Positions 53,251-64,000 of a stretch of DNA of 64,000 nucleotides are shown here, in pieces. The first letter of the stretch is position 1, and each line of letters starts with the position of its first letter. This DNA comes from Litomosoides sigmodontis (taxonomy: Eukaryota > Nematoda > Chromadorea > Rhabditida > Onchocercidae). Made by a program: the position numbers and the translations under genes. The stretch covers positions 21,001 to 85,000 of the forward strand of contig OY718803.1 in the NCBI GenBank assembly GCA_963070105.1. The letters are read 5' to 3'. The notes under the pieces are model-generated. The model made no database searches, was not told the origin of the DNA, and saw only the letters and a list, made by a program, of their open reading frames with translations.

Positions 53251-56200
53251 TTAATTGTCAACAGTTTTAATCCAACTTGAGTACATCATATCCATACGTA
53301 GTTCCTCAGCTATCCGTCTATCACCCTTTCCAGCACGACTACAATGCATTTGTTCCCAGTGGCATGTAAAATCGATCACCATAAACGAGCGGTATTCACA
53401 TCGGCAACAACTCAGCATTTGTTGAGGATATTTCCTGCACTCGATATCATCATTTAGCTTGATCTACAAAAAAAAAAGAAAATTAGTTACCCAGTTAGAC
53501 AAAAGATTAAATGTGATTGTATCATTTGTTCTCTCATCAAAGCACTGCCACAACTCTTTTTATTTTCTCAACACCTACGACCAGTCAAGTGCTTTCAGTA
53601 TAGTAAACTATGAAACTGTCTGCCACTTAAGCTAAACTTTTCATTAAATAGGAAAGCGGTTGTTACAAATGATTTTTTTTCTAGAAAAAATTATTCCATT
53701 TTAAGCTGACATTTAAGTCCAGTTTGCTACACTATATTATCTTCATTCAGCTTCAAGAAAATGGAAGTAGCATAATGCAGCACTCAATAATGGAACTAAT
53801 TTGCAATGAAACTTATTCAGTAATGTATCAATATCAAAGGAATAAATCAATGCCTGTGATTCATTGGGATTCGTGAGAGCTTTTTTATAAAAGAAAGAGA
53901 TAGGTACATCCAAGTGGTGTGTAGCAACATGAAAATCAACAACATTCTTGGTTTCCGATGAATAATCACAAAGCTTGCACTTGAAGAATGATTCGGATCC
54001 GTGTTTTTCAAAATGGGTATTATATGCTGCGACTGTGCCGCACCGAAAGGAACATCTGTTGCAGGTAAACTGAAAAGTATCGGAATTTGAAATTGAAATC
54101 TTAGTCCATAGTGGAAATGATCTACTGCCTAATTCTATGCCTAGGTATGATTACTACCAAGTTTTCTGTTTTTCATTATTTGGCGTGCAATAACATGAAT
54201 TTTATAAATTTATTTCGAATATATTGAGAGAGCTTCAATAAATAGACCAAGCAAATTCACTCCTAACTCGAGTCTGTTTTGATTAGTAATCTCGAATTCT
54301 GGAAATTTCAAAAATCTAAATCTCTTTATATTAACCACAAAAGGAACGATTTTGAAATTCGCATGAAATCAAATAGTACTGGTTGAACAATACGAAAGGA
54401 AAGTGTGCTCTCAATATCACTAACCTGCCTATCCAAATGTTTTTCTGGTCTACGAATCTTCGTCCTCACAAATGGATCAGAAATGTTTTGTGCGGCTCGC
54501 TTGATGGATGTTGTCAACCGCTGCTGTAGGTGCTGCAATATTGCGAAATTCTTCCTAATCTAATTTATGTAATCCATAAAAGATGGAATCAGGTAATCAA
54601 CCTAACATCATCCATTAAAATAATTAAGACTGACAAAGTTTGTATTCATAAAACAGATGAGAGATCTCTTTTATACACTAACGGTGTTGTAACTAAAGGC
54701 TCAACTAACCTGCAAATTGATGAAAATTTAAAAATTAATTCAAAAAGAGCTGTGGGATGATCACTTTTGAAAAATTTTAAAAAGGTAATGCTAACCAAAG
54801 CATGATGAAGACGATGCTGTTGAAATCGATCTTCATAGGCAGTTTTATAAGGGCATATGGAGCAATGATGAACTTGAACATCTGACGGTATCGTTTCGGG
54901 GCTCTGATGATATCGATGTCTCAGCAACCGCTTCCTGTAAATATTTTTGGCATAAATTTATGCGCGACTCACCCAAATTTTGTTGGTACCAACAGGATGA
55001 TACTCCTGGTTTAAAATTTTTGTAGGCTTACCCATTGCTGCCCTTTGATCCTGCGATGATAATCCTTAGTTCTGCGATCAAAAAAGTAAACTTTTTCAAG
55101 TTTTCCATGTATTTATTCCACTTGCCAAAGAAGTTTATTGCAACAGAAAATTTGGTACAGCACTGCAGACTAACCTATTTTTCGCAATCGAATAGGATGG
55201 CAGAGAAGGAAAATGAAGGTTTAAATGTCCGTGCAAAGAAGTGGGACAAAAAGAACTGTATGTGCACATATTGCAGGTATACTGACGATGTCCGACATGC
55301 ATTTTTTCGTGATACTTGAAAAGTATCTTATCTGTCCCAAAATAGGGGCAGTGTTTACAGCGAAGTATCTCAGACACTGATTCTGAAACAATAATTTAGT
55401 AATAATAACACATACAAATTGCTCTATGGCCAACTAAGAGCGTTAATCACAATAGCTAATTAAAGGGACTGAAATTAGCAATGTTACATTGTACCTGTGT
55501 CATGCCTTGCTTTAAAACTGGGCAATTTTGAGGCAATACGGCTCAAATTAAACTGATATGTTTTTGCATCCTTCCTACAATTAAGCCTGAGTTCGTCTCT
55601 TTGGCTCACAATAAAACTTTTCTCCTTTATAACGTCTTCTCTTGCAACCGTTCCATGAGCACTGATTTCATCCGAATAACAGTCTTTCACCACTCTAAAA
55701 TAAAGTTTGAGTGTTAGAAAAAAGTCAGCAAAATATGAGATAAAAATTATGCTGTCGGGGACAATTTCGTAGTTTCATTCAGCTTGCTAAAGCCGTTTTT
55801 TCGTTTTATTTTGTATTCAAATCTATACGTAGCTGTTGAATTTAAATCCTTATTTCATGAAATTTAAACATAATACAAGATGCTATACAGCATGTCATCA
55901 AAACAAAATGAAAAAAGAAAACAAGGGCAAAATGTAGTTATTACATGAATTCCTCCATTTTAGTATCACAACTTTCCGAATTCTTATGGCTTTGACGATG
56001 CTTCGCCAAACAGAAACTTGAAGCGGCGCTGTAACTGCACAGATCACACTGATAGCGCGATGTCTTCTGATGTTTTCGCTTATGATGCCAGAATTTCCCA
56101 TAAACATTACATTTAAAAGGACATTCTCTGAAACAGCATAAAAAGCGCTGGGATCAGTAACCTCAAGTCAAATCGTCCGTAATAAGAGATTATGATTCAT

Positions 56201-59200
56201 TTATTTTAACAATGAATCCCTTTTTTCACTTCCATCATACCAGATAAAGCATGAGAGGCGAATTAGGAAAAAAAATTACAAAATTGACAACAATAATCAA
56301 AAGCCCAGCAACAAGGAGGGAAGTATATGGTGTGACGACAACTGCGAAGTATTCTCTTTTTCCTATGTTTTTTGTGATCAATGATAGTACATCGCAACCA
56401 TCAGAAATTTCAAACGGCATGTGAACGGAAGTTCCAAATGTGTCAAAAATGTCACGTTCCTTGCTTTAAAGTTGTTGTGGTAAGATGCTTGCTTACAATA
56501 ACTTCAACTAGAACTATGAACTTACTGACAGGAATATTCGCAATTTCTGTGTTCAGTATGCTCATCGCTAACAGTAGGCTTGCCTGATGGAAAACTAAGC
56601 AAGGGTTCGATGGATGAATGTAATTTCAAGTGGTTCTGTAACTTCGTCTCGATAGAAGTACTAAACGTACAATTTTCACAGCGCAATCGACTATTCCGCA
56701 GATGATTTCTAAACGAAGAAAGAACAAAAATGAATGCGGGATTAACAATGAACATTGGAACTAGGGTTACTCATACCACTCAGATAAATTTAACGCTCTG
56801 TCACTAAATGAATAATATCAAATCCAATGTTCATTTAGCTGTTATATTAATTATCATTAGTGGTTTACTATTTTTTGAAAGGAATATTTCAGGACCGATA
56901 AAGACTAGAATATCAAGTCCAGATAAACATCGATAAAATTTTCAACTGTTGCTTCCTTTTCCAGTCTTTGAAATAATTTATCGTTGAAGTTAACCTGTGG
57001 TGGACAAAAAGCGTAGCACATATCCGTGTTTGATAGGGACACCAACGGCAAATATACATACTTGACAACTGATGAACACTTCGTTCTCCAACAATTTTGC
57101 CATGGCGCCGTAAAATTGATTGTTTTGTGAAGCTTCTTCTTTTCCGTACCTAGATGTATGCATTTGCCTTTTCTTACTCAATATTCCAATTTTTGGGAAA
57201 AAATAATTGAAAGAGAATGTAACCTACTACATTAATCTGCATGTAAAACTTGCTTAATCCAAAAACATGTTGCGGTAATGTCAGCTGAGAAAATAAGAAA
57301 TTGCAACTTTTACGGACATAGTGAGTTCCGCATAGCAAAGATGACTCTTTTATTTTATACCGCAAGATTTTCGAAGGAATATCATTTGTAGAAACGACAC
57401 CGGATCACCCAAAGAACGCAAGAGATTAGCAGCCTCACTCACCATTCATTCATTATCATACAATTATGCACAAGTATTTTTGCCGATTTCTCTATCGCAC
57501 CTGGGAGTAAGATCTTCAGTTGCGGTTATCTGAGCCAATAACAAGGGCAAACTTTTCCCTTTTTTAGTGCCGTAAAACGAAAGATGAATATTTCAATTGT
57601 TGGTTATTGATAAAGTTGGTACCACATCAGTTACCACAATAGTAATCCCCAGGACAAATCAGGGAGATAACCATTCTCTTGTGATTACCAACATTAAGAT
57701 AGAAGTAACATCATCCAGAATAACCGCCGCTAGTTTTTTGGACAATATACTTTACAAATGTTTAAATTTCCTCTATTTCTTCTGCCGTTAGAGAGGTATT
57801 TAACTCGAAGACAGTTACATAATCTGAAAAGTTGATTATGAATAGGAGAAGTACTATGATTACAGTGCTGGAAACGGCAGTGATGCCTTCCTTTTCAGCT
57901 ATATGAAGTTGCAAGTGAGCATCCAGAACGTGAGATCGTTTTGTGCTGTATGTACATTGCCCGCACGCAAATTCTCGTTTCCCAACATGCATCTGTGCAT
58001 GAGTTCGTAAGTCGCAGATATGCCGGCTGGTATAAGGACATTCACTACATTTTTCCAGTTTCTACAAATATAAATAACTGTACATGTACAAAGCTGCCGA
58101 ATGTCACAGTGTATTCTTCATGTAAACGACCTAAATTTTATCGTTTCCCCCACTACATCTCTCGTTTTCATTTCCATTCTAAACTCAGTGGTTACCTTGA
58201 GTTTCAAACCTAAAAGCCAGAAATTTCGCAGAAAGTTTAAACTATTTTACTCCTTTCTAGTCTTCGTACTATTATGCTACCGTTCGTCAGATAGAAGAAT
58301 AAATTCGTTAAGATGCTAACTACACGCACAGTAGAGATAGTTTTCTCATTAGGATTCAGATCCTTTGGACGTCCAGGCATCTGAAGCAGCTTAGGGATTC
58401 GCTCGTGAAGCAGTGAGTGCTGCGTTAGTAGAGCTGTTGAGCGGCATGTGAAGGTGCAATATTTACACTGGAAAATACATATGTATGAATTATTAGAAAA
58501 AATGTTGCCTGATAGACATAAGTTCAACTCTGCATCCTTTTCGATATCAAATAACTATACAGCTTGTCAAATAATAAGCCAACACTAACAAAACGTGAAA
58601 TAAAGATTTGAACGTAAACTAACTTGATGTTCGGCTTTTACAATGTGCTTATTTTGATGTCGCAAAAGATGAGACTTCTGCTCGCAGGTGAAAGGGCAAT
58701 GCGCACAGTGATGTACAATTTGTGCGGATACACTACAGTTCCCTGCAGTTTGTTCCCTGAAAATAATCTCTTTCGATCTTCCCAATCGGTTTTTACACGT
58801 TAATTTATATATGCTTCAAAAAAACCTTTGCAGTATTTAAACAAGACCAAGTTTACGTAATTTTGCAACTTACAGAATGACAAAGAAAAAAGTAAGACAT
58901 CTACTGCGCTTTTTTAAAGATTTTTTCTCCTAAACTTCAACAACACTGTCTGTTGACCTTTCGTAAAGCACAAAATCAAGAAAAGCAGAGTGAAAGCAAG
59001 GCATTGTTAAAGAAAGGATAAAATAACGAAGCAGAACTGAGGAAGAATGGTTTTTAAAGTAAAATTTTACACATCTTACAGAGATTCATTACAAAAGGCA
59101 ATTCTACAGCACTATTTTGTGCGCAATCACATTTTTAGAACCAAAAGAGCCGAAACAAACATTGCATTGTTGCACAAATTCAATCGCTCTCTTAATAAAG

Positions 59201-62200
59201 ATTTGTATTTTTCGTTGGCAGTATGTTTTGAGTGTCTGATAACGCAATGCAGGAGTCGAAGGGTATAACTTTTGAAATGACGACCACAGAAACCGCATAA
59301 ATACTTCTGCTGTAATAGGAAATTGGTTATGACTTCTATTTGAAAAGTCAAGAATTCGACTTCTCACTAATAAATTCCTACGACCTTAAATAAATTATCA
59401 CCAACGATAAAAACTTTTTATAATCCCAGATATGTGCTATTCAATCCATATTTGACAATAATTCAATAAAATACCAAGAGAAGTTTTATTCTTATGAATA
59501 CAACTGTTTTTGTTAAATAGTATGCTAACACATTCGCTCTCCCCATATTGCTCTTGCAGGACTTTTTTTTAACAACGTTTTATAATCATATTTGTTCCAA
59601 CTACCCTTCGCGCAAAAATTTCTTGTAATGCTGACAGATATACTTCAGTTCCTAAGCAATATTCGTGAAACATATACATTTGAAGTTAAGGAATTAGACG
59701 ATACTCCTAGGCGTAGTATTCTGAATTGCTTTTCACAACTATCGGTTACCGAAGGTTGTTTCGCGTCAACCAAAGAAATTGTCGAAGATGATACGAACAC
59801 ATCTTCCGGAATTCCCAGCTTCTCCTTGCACCCTTCAGCATTTATTGAAAACAATCATTAGAGTGACATACCGATAACAGTTAAACTGATTAAAACGTTT
59901 AATGTAACAACTAAGATGAAATTACTGCATGCTGTAATGAAAAACACCGCGCAACAAAAAGCTAACGATTTACACTCACAAATCTGCCATACATGGCTTC
60001 TCCCAAGGTAATACCTTATTGTCTTTTTTTAACCAATTTTTTGTTTTCCAAAGTCATGAAAAACATCCTCGAAGACACTGATATATTCTTCCTCCCACAC
60101 TTGCACTACTTGCAACTATCATTCTCACACTCTTGGACAAGTCACAGTTTTTTTATCACAAAACCGAAACGAAAAAATTATGCACATAAATGCTATTATC
60201 TAATATTATCCGCTATCACTTGATATCAATAAAATTGTTTCCTCAAGAATTGTTTCGTTAAGAAGTAATTCTCCTGGTAACAATTACTTTGGTTTAACAA
60301 TTATTTCTTCGTTATCTGTGCCATCGGGCCTTCCTCGTTCCTACCATATGCGCATGAAATCATTTCTTTCGATCCAATGTAATACAAGACGTGCGTCAAG
60401 TCTCCAGGCAATGAAAAATGCACCTAATCAAGCAATTAGTAGTAATAACAAACCTCCAACTTTGACAGGATCCGCCGTTGTCTCTGCAATACGCGAAGGA
60501 CGCTTACCAATGTAAACAGGCGGCCACTGATACATTTCTGGCTTATGTAGTTCGCAATGACGCTTCAGAAACCCAGCTGATGCACTCCTATACAGAAATA
60601 CTCGAATATACCGACAGCTTTGAATAAAGTTAGGTAAAACTAAACAAAGCATTAACGTGGACGAGCTAAAAATGAAAACAAAGCTAAAGCTAGAAAGACG
60701 CTCTAACTCATCCTCCATCCATGGAGCTAAGTGCAAATGATATATTTAAAAGGGGTTTAAAGGAATAATTTATTGTTATCGCTATTGTTTTATTATTCCT
60801 ACTGCTCTATTTATTATCATCACTACTACTAATACTATTAGCATCCTTAATTAACTATTATGAATAGCACTACTCACGATAAATATTACTTTATTAACGG
60901 CATTAAAATAACTAATTACTAAAATTAATATAAATATATTACTTCTACCTCCAACAATGATATCTCCTATTTTAACATTTGTCAGTGAGCTCACCACAGC
61001 TGTCTAGCAGCAATCAAAGGAACAAGAGATCTACTGGCAAGATTTGAGGGTCAAGTAAAACCTCTGTAAATTTGACTTGGTTATCGGTAACCACGATTCA
61101 TATCAACTGCTTTTCCACCGATATCTTAATACCCCAAAACGTTGCTCAATACGTCACATTATAGATCAATCTTTTAGTAAAATTACCCGATTTCACATAA
61201 AAACTGCTAAGACTTCTGACAAAATAAAATACGAGAAGTCAATGAATGATGCAAAACTAACACATAGCTACAAAGGGAACATTTGAATCCATTCGTTCGG
61301 TGGTGCCCAACCAAATGATTCTGTAACCGATTCTGGTCACGCGATATGAAAGGACATTCGATGCAAGCAAATTCTCGACTGGATGCGATAATTGCGCCTA
61401 AAAAAAACTAAAACAAATGGAGAAGGCAGATAAATTTTCATTTCTGCATTGTACATGATAGTTCTGGAAGTTAAAACAGAAAAAGTCACGCGGCATGCTG
61501 TGATGAATATATAGAACAACATGAACACATTAACGACATTTTGAAATGCATGGTACCAGCAATCAAAATTAATTAGCAAAATTATGTATGTGTAAATTAA
61601 GATTTGAGTAAATGCCTTCTAAATTTTAAAAACAGTTAAATTATGGGAGAAAACCTGTCTTTTCATTTATTTTCTTTGTTTTGCTTCTTATATTTTCATC
61701 GTTAGCACAGTTGCCAAATAACTGCAAGGATGGATTACTTCCAAAAAAACGAATCTAGTGTTTTGCTTCATGAAGCAAGAATTATTGGTTGATTTGAAAT
61801 TACTGCCAAAATCTTTACTATATGCCGCAAATTTGTTTTGGAAATTAAGTTCCACCTGTTTCATTAATAAGCCGCCAAAATGAATGCATAGTGTTAACAG
61901 TGAATAATAAAGCATATATGCTCCTTTTTATCTGAGGAAGAAAAAAGAACGAATCTTTCCATTAAACAAAAGAATGAATGTTTCTATTAAAATGAAAATC
62001 ATTATACCATGGCAATATGGGTGGAAGCTATGCTTTCCTGCCTTGCTTCCCTGTCTTTGCTGGCTGTCGTGTGGAACGCCTTGTGCATTTGAAGGGTTTT
62101 ATAGTTATCGCAACTATAACACCAAAACTTTTCATATAAAAATAAAGAAATTGTACATTTCATTACATTCAACTTGTTAAAAAAATTAAATGAAATGGAG

Positions 62201-62822
62201 GACACATCCCTTCAGTGCTATTTGCGGTGAACATCATTATTAATTATTATTATTATCATTATTGTTGTATGGTAATGTAAATGTAACCTGCTGCCAAATA
62301 TTTATTAAAATTTGTGCTGTTACTATTATTTCTTCAAAATAAAACATTGCAGCTATACCCAAAATCGCATGAAGTACACTTAAATCTTTTGCTGGCCCCG
62401 TGAAGTTTACAATGATTGGCCATCCCGCGACGTGATGTAAAAAATGATGGACAGTTGCTGCAATGATAAATCTGCTTATCCTGAAATTTCGCGAAACATA
62501 GAAAAGCGGAGAGAAGCAATGGAAAAGCATGGATTGGTACGTGACAAGAGGGTAGGAATCTTACCAAAGATTTATGTGACTGCCTCAGACATTTGGTGAT
62601 CACAATGTGCTTGTCGTCTGGATTCTTTTCATGACCACCACCTGATATAAAATCCAAACGCCGCATCGGTACTTTTCGGCCCATTTTCCTGATGATTTCT
62701 GGAATAACAGGATCTGTCCCACATAATAGGTCATCCTTGCTTCCCGCTGATGACGTATGACATTTCGGCGCATTTTCTTGGACCAGTTGCTTCCGACTGC
62801 TTGACGGGACCTTCACTCTCAT
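53251..62822 (-). CDS. large C2H2 zinc-finger protein, 19 REST-like fingers
   Basis: Likely nuclear DNA-binding regulator. Minus-strand exons: 62822-62565, 62480-62359, 62113-62008, (61855-61819, weak), 61397-61262, 60587-60454, 59832-59705, 59309-59161, 58756-58624, 58467-58330, 58061-57864, 57149-56995, 56708-56526, 56127-55945, 55694-55495, 55382-55175, 54934-54796, 54532-54425, 54069-53908 and 53463-53251. They join in phase to about 1029 residues. Nineteen fingers are of the form C-x2-C-x12-H-x3/5-H, most with P/S/T then aromatic after the second Cys (CPY, CSY, CTF), as in REST, hunchback and worm SPR-3/SPR-4. Several are split by introns and rebuilt exactly only with the splices given, for example CTSCDFG+CDNYKTLQMH, CSLCSY+SASAGFLKRH and YSC+QECPFKC. 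The N-terminal ~85 residues are basic; KRR occurs before finger 10. Fingers are scattered with long linkers. The true start may lie upstream. An SPR-4-like role is only a guess. Confidence 0.88.
59705..59832 (-). other. finger-free linker exon of the zinc-finger gene (predicted)
   Basis: This open stretch between the exon ending at 60454 (one base left over) and the exon starting at 59309 (phase 0) has exactly the phases needed. It codes a Ser/Asp/Val-rich, finger-free segment (GIPEDVFVSSSTISLVD). The donor is gtatcg. No homology supports it; phase and composition do. Confidence 0.6.
61819..61855 (-). other. weak 37-nt linker exon of the zinc-finger gene (predicted)
   Basis: The exon ending at 62008 leaves phase 0, but the next finger exon (61397) needs one base carried over, so something of 3n+1 nt is missing. 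A stretch after aaacag and before gtaaag on the minus strand fits and codes VELNFQNKFAAY. Another donor about 18 nt further on would also fit. It rests on phase alone. Confidence 0.3.
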
Positions 62823-64000
62823 TACCTAATGTTTGGAAGTTGAGTGGTGAAAAGAAAGATTACTGTATTGCTCCACAATACTCTGACTATTTTTCCAGTT
62901 CAGAACCCTTTACTCCAGAACTGCTTCAAATTTTCACAAGAGGATCAAGTACTTTTTGAGCAAGAAAAAATTAAAAAAGCCTTTGAGAGTTCCCATGAAG
63001 CAGCAAAAGATAGCTGCGTTTTAACCAAACTTAATTTTTCATTATTAATAATCTCAGCATTTCACTTGAAATGGCAAAGTCAAAGTGCTGGCTTATCGCA
63101 ACTTTATTGATGCAGTCAGCTTTGCGACAGAGAAATGTCTGGAAGAGATTGACTGAGTGATGGTATTAGAAAGCTTAATGAAGCTAATATATCAGACTAG
63201 TTACGAGAAGAAAGCAACAAGTAATTGTGACAGCAGAATTCAATGAATGAATGGATTAGCTTTGTGGAAAGAAAATGTTAGGCCGTCTGCTAACCCATGA
63301 AGGTTTAGTTCAAAGAAAGAGGTTGAAATGTTTCTTCTACAGAACCACTGAGAATGCTTGAAGCAATCCACGTGTTTCACTACTAATACAGAAAGGAAGG
63401 CGTGCGACACTGCTGCTGATTTCTTTCTTGACAGATGAGATGAAGCTGCTAATTCTATATTACTTCCCATCCATCGTGGGGACATCTATGGATCAGTGGA
63501 CTGCCTACCTCACATTGCAGCGAAGAGCAGTATCAGCTATGTTTGTCACATACGCTTGGAAGATACGTCGCTTCTCCCATACAAAGCAAAGAGCTAGATT
63601 ATAGGCAAATATAAAACACCAGGAATGGAGAAATGGTGGGATAGTACAAGAAACAATTCGGACAGTAACTGGCACAGAGATACCGTTGTTTCACTAATGA
63701 ATTGGTGACGGAAAGATGATATGACGAATATGAATTAGAAAATTAATTACTGACAAGAAGTCGATATCAGATTTAAATGGGACATAAATATCGAAAAACT
63801 AATCCCCACGCAGTTCACTATTTACTCCTACGTGTCACGATCTTGATAACTGGCTAGTGTATGAAAAGGAATATGTGTGTTTTGCATTCGCGTTCAGAAT
63901 ACTAGTGAGTCACGTTTGATCAAGCAATGTATCTCCTTCAATACCGGAATAATGACAGCGGTGCAATTACTTGGAAACTTCTTTACTGAAATCTTCACCA
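62823..64000. other. upstream of the zinc-finger gene, no gene seen
   Basis: This should contain the promoter or 5' exons of the minus-strand zinc-finger gene. Short open frames (for example 63240-63485 minus) show no recognisable domain. No repeat of note was seen. Confidence 0.5.

Noticed and set aside
55032..55071. Possible 40-nt exon in the zinc-finger gene between the exons ending at 55175 and starting at 54934
   Set aside because: It has splice signals, but including it breaks the phase. Direct joining of 55175 to 54934 keeps the frame.
63240..63700. Possible decayed transposon or extra gene at the right end
   Set aside because: Short frames on both strands but no transposase, reverse transcriptase or terminal repeat could be recognised.

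Overview
The window is nuclear DNA of a nematode. The 18S start carries the nematode form of the conserved 5' end (GATTGATTCTGTC instead of the usual GTTGATCCTGCC). The window also encodes an innexin, a CAR-1/LSM14 protein and a DAPK of nematode-like layout. My recollection of enoplean (Trichuris/Trichinella-like) 18S sequences makes Trichocephalida the best guess, but I cannot test this. Genes are intron-rich with GT-AG introns of about 50 bp to 4.6 kb, and the non-coding DNA is full of CA/GT, GA/CT and trinucleotide microsatellites. All gene models below were built by hand from splice sites, reading phase and remembered family motifs; no transcript or database search was available.

Layout. 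1-1280: rDNA intergenic spacer with a ~276-bp tandem repeat. 1280-7990 (minus strand): one complete rDNA unit, read as 18S (7990-6152), ITS1, 5.8S (5879-5723), ITS2 and 28S (5147-1280). 7990-9710: 5' external spacer, a second copy of the intergenic spacer, then a decayed piece of ITS2 with almost no 28S between them, so a broken neighbouring rDNA unit marks the edge of the array. 10127-15103 (plus): a 14-exon NOM1/Sgd1 gene, encoding a nucleolar MIF4G+MA3 ribosome-biogenesis factor, divergent from the rDNA. 15104-22645: 7.5 kb with no gene I can support. 22646-40691 (plus): a 29-exon death-associated protein kinase gene (kinase, calmodulin-binding segment, ankyrin repeats, Roc-COR, death domain; about 1439 residues). 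43132-45746 (minus): a 7-exon innexin. 47430-50586 (minus): a 7-exon LSM14/CAR-1 RNA-granule protein. 53251-62822 (minus): a gene of about 20 exons for a 19-finger C2H2 protein with REST-like fingers.

The genes do not form an operon or one pathway. Two links are worth noting. NOM1, needed for small-subunit rRNA maturation in yeast and human, sits directly next to the rDNA. The dapk gene codes six consecutive ankyrin repeats as six exons of exactly 99 nt each. I found no undescribed mobile or defence system. The most interesting items are the rDNA/NOM1 junction with its relic rDNA unit, the large REST-like zinc-finger gene, an alternative 3' end in the LSM14 gene, a 20-bp tandem duplication that copies an innexin splice donor, and a long near-perfect hairpin inside a NOM1 intron.
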